A DNA stretch of 64,000 bases. Source: an uncultured Bacilli bacterium. Lineage in GTDB: Bacteria > Bacillota_I > Bacilli_A > RF39 > UBA660. Made by a program: the position numbers and the translations under genes. This document shows positions 1 to 9,157 of this stretch, piece by piece. The stretch spans positions 1 through 64,000 of the forward strand of contig CAKOHK010000006.1 of NCBI GenBank assembly GCA_934085595.1, given 5' to 3'. The first letter of the stretch is position 1. Each line of letters begins with the position of its first letter. The notes below the pieces were generated by a model. It searched no databases. It was not told where the DNA came from and worked only from the letters and a program-made list of their open reading frames with translations.

Positions 1-360
<360 letters not shown>

Positions 361-394
361 TCATTTGTTTAATTTGATAAATAATCACATTATC

Positions 395-423
395 TTGTTT
401 TGAGAGAACAATTATGTTATAAT
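395..423 (+). promoter_or_regulatory. Promoter in front of the 5S rRNA gene
   Basis: A -35-like TTGTTT at 395-400, a 17-nt spacer and an extended -10 TGTTATAAT at 415-423 lie between the 23S end and the 5S start. The predicted start of transcription (about 430) falls almost exactly on the 5S 5' end. This suggests that 5S can be transcribed independently of the 23S. Read directly from sequence; activity is inferred. Confidence 0.6.
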
Positions 424-431
424 ATATATTG

Positions 432-535
432 ATTGGTGACGATAGCAAAGTGGACACACCTCTTCCCATCCCGAACAGAGAAGTTAAGCACTTTAACGGC
501 GAAAATAGTGTAAGCGAAGATAGCAAGTTGCCAAT
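432..535 (+). rRNA. rrf: 5S ribosomal RNA
   Basis: The 5' strand ATTGGTGAC pairs with the 3' strand GTTGCCAAT. The conserved core CCCATCCCGAACAGAGAAGT and the following TTAAGC are present. The molecule is about 104 nt, shorter than the usual 115-120 nt, because the arm corresponding to helix IV is reduced. Short 5S rRNAs of this size are known from Mollicutes. Ends were set from the terminal helix. Confidence 0.93.
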
Positions 536-545
536 TTTTTTTTAC
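520..545 (+). terminator. T-run after the 5S terminal helix
   Basis: The closing helix of 5S is followed immediately by about nine T residues (535-543), so the rRNA terminal stem itself can serve as the hairpin of an intrinsic terminator. Confidence 0.6.
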
Positions 546-640
546 AAAAAAATAATTACTTTATTTAATGAAAAATGTAAAGTTTTGACTATTATAAATA
601 TTTAATAGAAAAATGTGATAATATTATATAAGGTGATAAT

Positions 641-1951
641 ATGTCAAAAAGAAAACTAAATAAAAAAGGTAAGTCATTAATTAAAGTGATTATTTTTTTC
701 ATAGTAGTAATTTTTATTGTTTCATTTTTAAATAAAAATAAAATTGATAATACTAATACACAAACGAAAGATAGCAACAAACATTCAACATTTATTGATG
801 TAGTAAATACGAAAGAAACAAATGATGAAGTTATTGAAAAAATATTTGCAAATGGAATGGACAAAAAAGATTTTAATGCAATATTAAATCAAAAATATAA
901 TTACATTACATCTACAGGTACATATAAACAAATAAAATATGATTTTAATTATCAACTACATTATTCAAAGATAGAAGAAATAATTAATGAACTAACTAAA
1001 AGTGAGATTGTTAATACAGAAATAATTGGTGAATCAGCAGACAATAGAAATATATATAGTGTTGAAATTGGCAAAGGAAATAAAACATTGTTAATAGATG
1101 CTAATATACATGCAGCTGAAACTGCCAATACTCCATTATTAGTGAAGTTTATGATTGATGTTGTTAATAATTATGAAAAAGGTGATAAAAATTTAAAAAC
1201 TAAACTTAACGATTATAAAATAGTAATACTACCTTGCATCAATCCAGATGGTTATGAAGTATACAATTTCGGAATAGAAAGTATAAACAATAGAAATTTA
1301 TGGATATATAAAAATAAAGATAAAATTGATTTTGAAAACTTTAAACATAATGCAAATGGAGTAGATATTAATAGAAATATGCCAACACAAAACGCAGGGC
1401 TTTATTACAAAGGTAAAAGTTTAATTAAATCTGTTTCACTTGAAAAATCATTTAGTAAAACAGCATACTTTGGAGGTAAATCACTCGGAAGTGAACCAGA
1501 AACTAAAGCACTTATGTATTTTATGTTAAAACATTATAAAAACACTTTTGCATATATAAACATGCATAGCCAAGGAAGAGTAATATATCAAGGTAAGCCA
1601 AACTTAAATAGTAAATTTAATTCTAAATCAAATAGTTTAGCAAAATATATATCATCATACAATAACTATACAATTTATGGGATAGAAAGCGAAGAAGTAG
1701 CTGAAGGTAATGATGGGTCAGCAACAGATTTTATGTCAGAACTTGCGTGTGGATTTAAGTTTAGTACAAAGACAGGAAGACTTTCAATTAATAAATATAA
1801 TGGTACAACAGAACAAAAATATAAGTATGGTGTTGTAACAGTAGAAACAATAACGACATACTCAAGAGATCCGAATTATTCTAAAGATGAATATTATAAT
1901 AGAAATTATTATAAATTATTTATAGATTTACTAAAAGAAAATAGTTATTAA
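641..1951 (+). CDS. Membrane-anchored M14 family zinc carboxypeptidase
   Basis: A 436-residue protein with one N-terminal membrane segment (about 15-30) and an extracellular M14 peptidase domain. The zinc ligands are visible: HAAE (H157, E160) and H309 in NMHSQG. Substrate-binding features include NPDG near 201 and the NRN near 244-246, and the likely catalytic Glu is E402 in TVET. Relatives trim peptidoglycan stem peptides (gamma-D-glutamyl-diamino acid peptidases) or secreted peptides, so a wall-facing role is likely but the substrate is not shown. The start is supported by AAGGTG seven bases upstream. It is the first gene after the rRNA operon and appears to stand alone. Confidence 0.85.
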   Translation: MSKRKLNKKGKSLIKVIIFFIVVIFIVSFLNKNKIDNTNTQTKDSNKHSTFIDVVNTKETNDEVIEKIFANGMDKKDFNAILNQKYNYITSTGTYKQIKYDFNYQLHYSKIEEIINELTKSEIVNTEIIGESADNRNIYSVEIGKGNKTLLIDANIHAAETANTPLLVKFMIDVVNNYEKGDKNLKTKLNDYKIVILPCINPDGYEVYNFGIESINNRNLWIYKNKDKIDFENFKHNANGVDINRNMPTQNAGLYYKGKSLIKSVSLEKSFSKTAYFGGKSLGSEPETKALMYFMLKHYKNTFAYINMHSQGRVIYQGKPNLNSKFNSKSNSLAKYISSYNNYTIYGIESEEVAEGNDGSATDFMSELACGFKFSTKTGRLSINKYNGTTEQKYKYGVVTVETITTYSRDPNYSKDEYYNRNYYKLFIDLLKENSY

Positions 1952-2022
1952 AATATAATTATTGATTAATAATTTCATTATTGATATAATTAATCTAGAA
2001 TAAAATAAGAGGTGATAGCAAT

Positions 2023-3723
2023 ATGGATGGATGGAATGAAATAGATACATTTTCAAATGGAAAAATATATGATGTTCCTGGATATGGTAAAGTATATGTT
2101 CCTAATGGAGCAGATGCCAGTACCCCAATGTGTGGAAACTTTATGGGAGATATAAAATTAAATAATGAAGCTCGTACATATGCAGCAAACGCAGGATGCG
2201 AATCAATATTATTCTTCGATAATAAATATAACTCAAATGAACTAGTAGATAAAATGGCAGCTTTTAGTGAACAATTTGGTATTGGTGATACAGGTCAAAT
2301 GGCATTTATGGGAGGATCTGCTGGAGGAGGTTATGCATTAATTGCAAGTAGTTATGCTGCAGAACAAGGATATGGTGTGACATCTTGTACTTCGCTAGCA
2401 AACTGGAGAGGCCATTCATCTGCAACAGATAATATTAGTGAAGAAGAACTTCAAGCAAAATTTAAAACGTTAATAGAAAATGATGTTCCACTAATTGTTG
2501 GATACTATGATAGCGATGGTCTGAAAAATGCCGAGTATTTGCCGTCACTTTATGCTAAGACAGGTGGAAAAGCGTTTGGATTTAAACTAGAATATGACCA
2601 CAATGGGCAAGTAATGAAGCCTTATGCTGCAGGTTTTATTGATATCTTAAATGGTAGAGAATTCGATGAAATGGGCAAATTAGTTAGAGAAAATGGTTAC
2701 ATTATATTTAATGAAGATGGAACTGTTCAGTATGGCGTTGATGAAGCAACATTTTTAGCAGTATTTAATGAATCATTAGGGGCAAACGCACAAGGGTACT
2801 TTAGAAATAAAAGAGCATTTAAATCAATTGCTGGTTTAAGTGATTTCGATGGAACTGTATGTAACGACACAGAAATAAGAGAACACTTAAATGAAATTAG
2901 AAGAAAAATGAAAAACTCAAACTTCGTCAATAATGAAATCAATTTTACACCTGAAAGTACAAGCCAAATACCAATGAACGAAGTACCAGAAGTTACATCA
3001 GTACTTAACTCATTGATAAATGTATATCAAAAACTAGCACACGACACAGAAGAAATAGCATTTATGTGTCAAATATATAAAATGAAAGATGAGGAATTTG
3101 CACAATATGCTAATGAAATAAATGATGCATTGAAAGCCGCACAAGCAGCCGCAAGTAATTCTGGCGGAAGTTCCGGATACTATGGAGGCGGCTATGGTGG
3201 TGGCTACGGTGGCGGCTATGGTGGTGGTGGAATTACCACAGCACCTTCAACTGATGACGAAGATAATAACAAGGATGACGAAAATAAAGATGATGACAGC
3301 AAAGACGATAATAATAAAGATGATGAAAATAAAGACAATGAAAACAATGAAGATTTAAGTGATTTAGAAACAACAGAGTTTGACGACTACTGGCCAGATT
3401 ATGATACTCTAGCATCAGATGAAGACAAACTAGTATATAACTGTGATGATGAGTTTAAATTAATCGTACATACTGATGGCGATGAAGTAACTGGTCTTGA
3501 GCATATGTTCAAATTCGCTAGTGATGATGAAGCACTTGAAGGCTTAGAAAAAATAAAACAAGATTATAAAGATGTTGATAATGTTGATAAAATAATACTA
3601 AATGATAATTTAATAAAAGTATTATTTAACAAACTTGCATTCAAAGACCTAACAAGAGAAGATGCAAAAACAATGTATGAACATCTAGGAGAAATAACTT
3701 CTGTAGAAAATAAACAAGAATAA
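2023..3723 (+). CDS. Hydrolase-like protein with Gly-rich and Asp/Lys-rich linker, function unknown
   Basis: A 566-residue protein without a signal peptide or membrane segment. The N-terminal half looks like an alpha/beta-hydrolase: the nucleophile-elbow motif GGSAGGG occurs near residue 97, as in esterases. A middle helical stretch (about 285-375) follows, then a glycine/tyrosine-rich linker (GGYGGG repeats, about 380-400) and a very acidic stretch of DDNKDDE-like repeats (about 405-440). The tail of about 120 residues is acidic with a mixed alpha/beta pattern. The RBS AGAGGTG precedes the start. I do not recognise the family, and whether the protein is exported by a non-Sec route cannot be decided here. 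Confidence 0.75.
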   Translation: MDGWNEIDTFSNGKIYDVPGYGKVYVPNGADASTPMCGNFMGDIKLNNEARTYAANAGCESILFFDNKYNSNELVDKMAAFSEQFGIGDTGQMAFMGGSAGGGYALIASSYAAEQGYGVTSCTSLANWRGHSSATDNISEEELQAKFKTLIENDVPLIVGYYDSDGLKNAEYLPSLYAKTGGKAFGFKLEYDHNGQVMKPYAAGFIDILNGREFDEMGKLVRENGYIIFNEDGTVQYGVDEATFLAVFNESLGANAQGYFRNKRAFKSIAGLSDFDGTVCNDTEIREHLNEIRRKMKNSNFVNNEINFTPESTSQIPMNEVPEVTSVLNSLINVYQKLAHDTEEIAFMCQIYKMKDEEFAQYANEINDALKAAQAAASNSGGSSGYYGGGYGGGYGGGYGGGGITTAPSTDDEDNNKDDENKDDDSKDDNNKDDENKDNENNEDLSDLETTEFDDYWPDYDTLASDEDKLVYNCDDEFKLIVHTDGDEVTGLEHMFKFASDDEALEGLEKIKQDYKDVDNVDKIILNDNLIKVLFNKLAFKDLTREDAKTMYEHLGEITSVENKQE

Positions 3724-3753
3724 GATATGTATATTAGCGTACATATCTTTTAT
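3723..3753 (+). terminator. Intrinsic terminator
   Basis: AGATATGTA (3723-3731) pairs perfectly with TACATATCT (3740-3748) and is followed by TTTTA. It closes the 2023-3723 transcript. The remaining stretch to 3950 is about 85% A+T with no gene that I can see. Confidence 0.75.
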
Positions 3754-3950
3754 AATGCATTTTAAAGCACCTATATTCAATTTAAATAAATAAAAGTATA
3801 AATATTAATATAAGCACTAAACTCATCTAAAGCACTATTAAAAACCAATAAAAAATATATAATACAAATCACTATAAAAATGATTAAAAAAATTATATAA
3901 TATACATATATATGAATAAATATATAATAAAATGATATAAAGGAGAAATA

Positions 3951-6143
3951 ATGTTAGAATTAAAAAAAGTATCAAAATACTATTACAACAAAGGTATGGT
4001 TACAAGTGGCCTTGATAAAGTATCTTTAAACTTATCAGTAGGAGAGTTTATAGCTATTACTGGAGAAAGTGGTAGTGGTAAAACAACTCTTTTAAATGTA
4101 ATAGCGGGTCTTGATACATATGAAGATGGAGAAATGCTTATTAATGGTAAAGAAACAAGCCATTATATGGAAAAAGATTATGAATTATATAGAAAAAAAT
4201 ATATAAGTAACATATTTCAAACATTTAATTTAGTTAATAGTTACACTGTATATCAAAACATAGAATTGGTATTATTATTAAATGGAGAAAACAAAAAAGA
4301 CATAAAAGATAAAGTTATTGAATTAATTAAAAAAGTTGATTTATATAAATATAGAAATACTAAAGTATCAAAATTATCTGGAGGACAAAAGCAAAGAGTA
4401 GGAGTAGCTAGAGCTCTTGCTAAAAATACTCCTATTATTCTTGCTGATGAACCAACAGGTAATCTAGATAAAAGATCAAGTGAATCTATTATAGAATTAT
4501 TAAAAGAAGTATCTAAAGATAAACTTGTTATAATCGTAACCCATAATTATGATCAAATAGAAAAATATGTAACAAGAAAAATAACTATGAATGATGGTAA
4601 AGTAATATCAGATCAAAAAATAAAAGATTATGATAAACCTAATAATATATCTATTAATGATTCAAAAGATATAACAAATATAAATAAACTTAAACTTGGT
4701 ATAAGAAATGCATTTAATATTAAATCTAAGTTCATACTTTTATTATTTGTATACTTATTTATAATATTTTCATTCACTAGTTCATACGCGATGTTTAAAG
4801 AATCTGAATATAAAACTTCACTAGAAGGATATAATCAATATTTTAAAGAAACTAGTCCAAAAAGAATAATAATTAATAAACTTGATAAATCAGAGTTTAC
4901 TAACGAAGATTATGAAAATATAGAAAAACTAACTAATGTAGACTATATAGTAAAAAATGATTTATTACTTGATAACAAGGTAACTTTAGTAAATGACCAA
5001 GTATATTTAAATGGTCTTGTTAGAAACATTAAAGATTTAAAAGATGATGCATCAAAAGAAATATTAGAAAATGATAACGATATAATAATAGAAGGTTCTA
5101 AAGATAATTATTATCTAACTAACTACCTAGATGAAATATTAAATAATGAACTAACTGTACAAGAATTAAATCGTATAAGTGAATACAAAGTAAAAATTAA
5201 AAAAGTAATTTATAATGAAGAAGATAATAGCTATGATGAATGTAAAATATATGTATCAGATAAAGTATTAAATGATATAACATCTTATACTAATAAAAAT
5301 TATACTAAACTATATTATACATTTATGAATAATAAAACAGAATCATATATAGATTATGGAATAATACCAAATGATAATGTACCAAAAGGTAAATATATAT
5401 TACCAGAATCATTTACATATTCATGTAATAACGCTAATTGTAAAAAAGAAATATTAAAACTTGAAAGTGAAAACATATATTTTAATAAAGATAAAGAATT
5501 ATCATATTATAAATACTATAATAAAGATAATATGAAAAAACTACTAGGATTTAAAAATGATGAAAATAATAACATATATATTAATAGTGAAGACTATGAA
5601 GAAATGTTTTCTTCCTCTTACTATCAAAGTAGTGTATTTATAAAAGATGAATCATTATATAAACAAACACTTTCTGATTTAGAAAAATTAAATCTAAAAA
5701 CACTTTATGTAAAAGATACATTAGATAATTATTATAGTGGTGAACTTGCAATAATTAAAATAGTTAAAGTAGTAGCATTATCTTGCTTATTAATAGCTCT
5801 ATTCTTTATAAGTTATTTTGTTATAAAAATAATATTAAAATCAAGAAACATTTATTTCGCAACACTAAGAATATTAGGAATAGCACTTAAAAGTATGAAA
5901 CAAATATTAAATATAGAATTATTAACAATAACAAACATCGCATATATTTTATTCTTAACTATTTCTTTATTACTAAAAAATAATATAATACCAAATACAT
6001 TAACATCATTTAGATTCTTATTATTAAAAGATTACATTATAATTTATATAATTACTATAATTATGTCATTATTAATAAGTAATAGATTTACAAGTAAATT
6101 ATTTAAATCATCTATGATGAATGTATATAGAGAAGAGGTATAA
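3951..6143 (+). CDS. ABC transporter, fused ATPase and FtsX-like permease
   Basis: A 730-residue fusion of MacB type. The ATPase is N-terminal: Walker A GESGSGKT (38-45), signature LSGGQ (142-146), Walker B ILADE (163-167), then EPTGNLD typical of the LolD/MacB class. A membrane segment near 245-266 leads to an extracellular domain of about 340 residues, and three membrane segments occupy the last 120 residues. MacB-like transporters work by mechanotransmission on periplasmic or cell-surface substrates (peptide export or resistance, lipoprotein handling). The RBS AAAGGAG precedes the start. One base separates it from the next, similarly built gene, so the two probably form a heterodimer. Confidence 0.88.
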   Translation: MLELKKVSKYYYNKGMVTSGLDKVSLNLSVGEFIAITGESGSGKTTLLNVIAGLDTYEDGEMLINGKETSHYMEKDYELYRKKYISNIFQTFNLVNSYTVYQNIELVLLLNGENKKDIKDKVIELIKKVDLYKYRNTKVSKLSGGQKQRVGVARALAKNTPIILADEPTGNLDKRSSESIIELLKEVSKDKLVIIVTHNYDQIEKYVTRKITMNDGKVISDQKIKDYDKPNNISINDSKDITNINKLKLGIRNAFNIKSKFILLLFVYLFIIFSFTSSYAMFKESEYKTSLEGYNQYFKETSPKRIIINKLDKSEFTNEDYENIEKLTNVDYIVKNDLLLDNKVTLVNDQVYLNGLVRNIKDLKDDASKEILENDNDIIIEGSKDNYYLTNYLDEILNNELTVQELNRISEYKVKIKKVIYNEEDNSYDECKIYVSDKVLNDITSYTNKNYTKLYYTFMNNKTESYIDYGIIPNDNVPKGKYILPESFTYSCNNANCKKEILKLESENIYFNKDKELSYYKYYNKDNMKKLLGFKNDENNNIYINSEDYEEMFSSSYYQSSVFIKDESLYKQTLSDLEKLNLKTLYVKDTLDNYYSGELAIIKIVKVVALSCLLIALFFISYFVIKIILKSRNIYFATLRILGIALKSMKQILNIELLTITNIAYILFLTISLLLKNNIIPNTLTSFRFLLLKDYIIIYIITIIMSLLISNRFTSKLFKSSMMNVYREEV

Positions 6144-6144
6144 C

Positions 6145-8559
6145 ATGATAAAACTAGAAAATGTAAATAAATATTTTAATAAACATAAAAAGAACGAAAT
6201 ACACGTAATTAACAATTTAACTCTTGAACTTAAAGATAAAGGTTTAGTATCCCTACTAGGAGAAAGTGGTTGTGGAAAAACAACATTACTTAATGCTATT
6301 TCTGGTCTTGATAAAGTAAATAATGGAAATATATATATTGATGGTAAAAGAATAACTAAAAGAAGTAGTTATTATATAGATAAAATACGTAATTTAAATA
6401 TTGGATATATATTTCAAGATTATAATTTAGTTAATAATTTAACTGTATATGAAAATGTAGCATTAGTATTAAAAATAATAGGCATAAAAGATGAAAAAGA
6501 AATATCTAAAAGAGTAAACTATACTTTAGAAAAAGTAGGTATGTATAGATATAGAAATAGATATGTAACTATGTTATCAGGAGGCCAAGAACAAAGAGTA
6601 GGCATCGCAAGAGCTATAGTAAAAAATCCAAATATAATAATAGCTGATGAACCAACAGGTAACCTAGATAGTAAAAATACAATAGAAGTAATGAATATAA
6701 TAAAATCTATATCAAAAAATAAATTAGTAATTTTAGTTACACACGAAAAACAAATCGCAGAGTTCTATTCAGATAGAATACTAGATATAGAAGATGGAAA
6801 AATAATAAATGATAGAATTAATAAACATGATAGAACACTAGACTATAGATTTGATAATAAAATATATCTAAAAGACTTAAAATATAACACAAAATTAGAA
6901 AAAGACAATTTAACAATAAATTACTATGCAGATACAAATAACATAGAAAATATAGACATAGTATGCAAAAACGGTAATATTTATATAAAAACAAATAAAA
7001 ATGTAGAAATAGTTAACAAAGATAGCAATATATTATTAGTTAATGATAATTATAAAGAAATAACAAAAAAAGATTATGAAGAATATGATTTTGATTATAG
7101 TAAAATAGACAATTCTAACATAGAATTAAAATATTCAAAAGTTTATAATACCTTCAAAATAATAAAAAATGGATTCAAAAAAATTAAAACTTATCCATTA
7201 ATGAAAAAAATATTATTAGTAGGATTTTTTGTATCAGGTATGTTTATAACAAACGCTATTAGCAATGCTTATGGTGTTACTAGAATAAATGATAATAACT
7301 TTGTAACTATTAATAAGAATTATATAACAGTAGATAATAAAAAGATTAGCATTGATACATATGAAAAATATACAAACAATGAATTAATAAATTATGTTAT
7401 ACCAACAGATTCAATAGTGGGATTTAATATAAAATATAATGATTACTATCAAACATCAGATACTATAGATACAATATCTGGTTCACTATCTAGTAAAGAC
7501 ATGATTAATAATAATGATATTATCTATGGAAGAAATATAGAAAATGATTATGAAATAGTACTTGATATTAAAACATTTAAAAATTATATAGAAAACTCTG
7601 CAGCAAAACAAGCTGGTATATTAACATACAAAGATTTATTAAATAAAGAAATATATATAAATAACATGAAACCATTTAAAGTAGTAGGTTTTACAGATAC
7701 ATCTTCGCCATCAATATACATAGATAATAAATATTTTATAAATGTACTATATAATACAAATAAAGATTATTCATATACTTATGAAACAAACGACAAACAA
7801 AAATATATAGACTATAACTTAGTAAAAGATGATATATCTATTAAAAAAGGAAGATATCCAGAAAACGATTATGAAGTAATAGTAAGTTATTTATATGAAA
7901 ATGAATATAAATTAAATAAAGAAATCGATAATAAAATAAATGATAAAAAACTAAAAGTAGTAGGTTATTATGAAGGAAATAACACTAACATGTTAGTAAA
8001 TGAAAACATGATAAAATATGACCTAATTAACAATAGTGAAAAAATGAGTATATATGCTAAAGATAATGATAAAGTTATAAAAGACTTAAGAGATAATGGA
8101 TTAAATGCATCATTATCATATGATAAATCAAAAGCAGACTATCAAAAACAAATAAAAGACTCAGTAAATACAAGTTTAATAATTTGTTTAATAACAGGAT
8201 TAATTTCAATGATAGAAATATATCTAATGATAAGATCATCATTCTTATCAAGAATAAAAGAAGTAGGTATATATAGAGCAGTAGGAATGAAGAAAAGCGA
8301 TATAAGAAGAATGTTTAGTGGAGAAATAATAGCTATAACAACAATAGGTAGTTTAACAGGTGTAATATTTATGTCATTTATAATAAACCAATTAAGTACA
8401 GTAAGTTACTTTAACCATTCATATTTAATGACACCAAAAATATTTATATTAAGCATTCTATTCATATATACATTTAACTTACTAGTAGGCCTTCTACCAG
8501 TAAACTTAGTATTAAGATTAACCCCAGCAAGAATACTTAGTAGAACAGATATAGATTAA
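6145..8559 (+). CDS. ABC transporter, fused ATPase and FtsX permease
   Basis: An 804-residue partner of the preceding protein with the same order: ATPase (Walker A GESGCGKT, signature LSGGQ, EPTGNLDS), a membrane segment, a large extracellular domain, and a C-terminal FtsX domain with the typical KEVGIYRAVGMKKSDI motif. I chose the ATG at 6145 because AGAAGAGG lies just upstream; an in-frame ATG at 6121 would overlap the previous gene and bury this RBS. The pair plus the lipoprotein gene 11 bp downstream form one operon. The substrate is unknown; antimicrobial-peptide sensing or efflux is a reasonable guess only. Confidence 0.88.
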   Translation: MIKLENVNKYFNKHKKNEIHVINNLTLELKDKGLVSLLGESGCGKTTLLNAISGLDKVNNGNIYIDGKRITKRSSYYIDKIRNLNIGYIFQDYNLVNNLTVYENVALVLKIIGIKDEKEISKRVNYTLEKVGMYRYRNRYVTMLSGGQEQRVGIARAIVKNPNIIIADEPTGNLDSKNTIEVMNIIKSISKNKLVILVTHEKQIAEFYSDRILDIEDGKIINDRINKHDRTLDYRFDNKIYLKDLKYNTKLEKDNLTINYYADTNNIENIDIVCKNGNIYIKTNKNVEIVNKDSNILLVNDNYKEITKKDYEEYDFDYSKIDNSNIELKYSKVYNTFKIIKNGFKKIKTYPLMKKILLVGFFVSGMFITNAISNAYGVTRINDNNFVTINKNYITVDNKKISIDTYEKYTNNELINYVIPTDSIVGFNIKYNDYYQTSDTIDTISGSLSSKDMINNNDIIYGRNIENDYEIVLDIKTFKNYIENSAAKQAGILTYKDLLNKEIYINNMKPFKVVGFTDTSSPSIYIDNKYFINVLYNTNKDYSYTYETNDKQKYIDYNLVKDDISIKKGRYPENDYEVIVSYLYENEYKLNKEIDNKINDKKLKVVGYYEGNNTNMLVNENMIKYDLINNSEKMSIYAKDNDKVIKDLRDNGLNASLSYDKSKADYQKQIKDSVNTSLIICLITGLISMIEIYLMIRSSFLSRIKEVGIYRAVGMKKSDIRRMFSGEIIAITTIGSLTGVIFMSFIINQLSTVSYFNHSYLMTPKIFILSILFIYTFNLLVGLLPVNLVLRLTPARILSRTDID

Positions 8560-8570
8560 AAGGAGAAATA

Positions 8571-8912
8571 ATGAAAAAAATAATTATAATAATATTTTCA
8601 TGTTTATTATTAATCGGATGTCAAAAAGATAATAAAGTAGACATGATAGATTATACTAAAGGAACAATAATATCAAAAACAGATAATGAAATTAAAATAA
8701 ATAATACAACAGAAGAAGATCTACAAAATTACATTATGTCACTTCAAACAATAACATATACATATATAAATAACTTTACAAACAATAATCCATATTATTT
8801 AACAAACGGGGATAAATATATAAAGTTAGAATATATACCATTAGACTCAGAAAAATATAATGGATATAATGTAATAATAAATATTTATAGTAAATATGAA
8901 GAATTAAACTAG
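8571..8912 (+). CDS. Small lipoprotein of the ABC-FtsX operon
   Basis: A 113-residue protein with a lipoprotein signal peptide: Lys-rich start, hydrophobic stretch and lipobox LIGC at 14-17. The mature part is short and hydrophilic with no recognised domain. AAAAGGAG lies upstream, and the gap to the permease gene is 11 bp, so it is co-transcribed and probably works on the outer face with the transporter. Confidence 0.75.
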   Translation: MKKIIIIIFSCLLLIGCQKDNKVDMIDYTKGTIISKTDNEIKINNTTEEDLQNYIMSLQTITYTYINNFTNNNPYYLTNGDKYIKLEYIPLDSEKYNGYNVIINIYSKYEELN

Positions 8913-8934
8913 ATTTTTGATTTAAAATATGCTA

Positions 8935-9138
8935 ATATATATGCATAATTTAACTATGAAGGAAAGAGATTATATAGTTTTATAAAGAGAGTTAGCATTT
9001 GGTGTGAGCTAATTAAAAGTATATATGAGAATGATTCTGGAGTTAAAACGGATATTCACGTTACGAATAAGAGATGATTAAAATCATGAATTAAGGTGGT
9101 ACCGCGAATATTTCGCCCTTATATTTATGATTTTTTAT
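8935..9138 (+). promoter_or_regulatory. T-box riboswitch leader of metG
   Basis: The conserved T-box AAGGTGGTACCGCG is at 9093-9106. Downstream, AAATCATGAATTAAGG (9081-9096) can pair with CCCTTATATTTATGATTT (about 9117-9134) followed by a T-run, giving the terminator that uncharged tRNA binding would prevent. Upstream bases 8940-9060 fold into a stem-I-like region; an ATG followed by A near 9025 could be the Met specifier, but I could not fold it rigorously. T-boxes sense uncharged tRNA, so this should raise metG expression under methionyl-tRNA shortage. Confidence 0.9.
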
Positions 9139-9157
9139 TTTTGAAGGAGGAAAGATT

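Noticed and set aside
3754..3950. Small RNA gene in the A+T-rich gap
   Set aside because: No stable hairpin or conserved motif is visible beyond the terminator at 3723-3753.
6121..6145. Start of the second ABC-FtsX gene at 6121
   Set aside because: It would overlap the upstream gene and bury the RBS AGAAGAGG, which is well spaced to ATG 6145.
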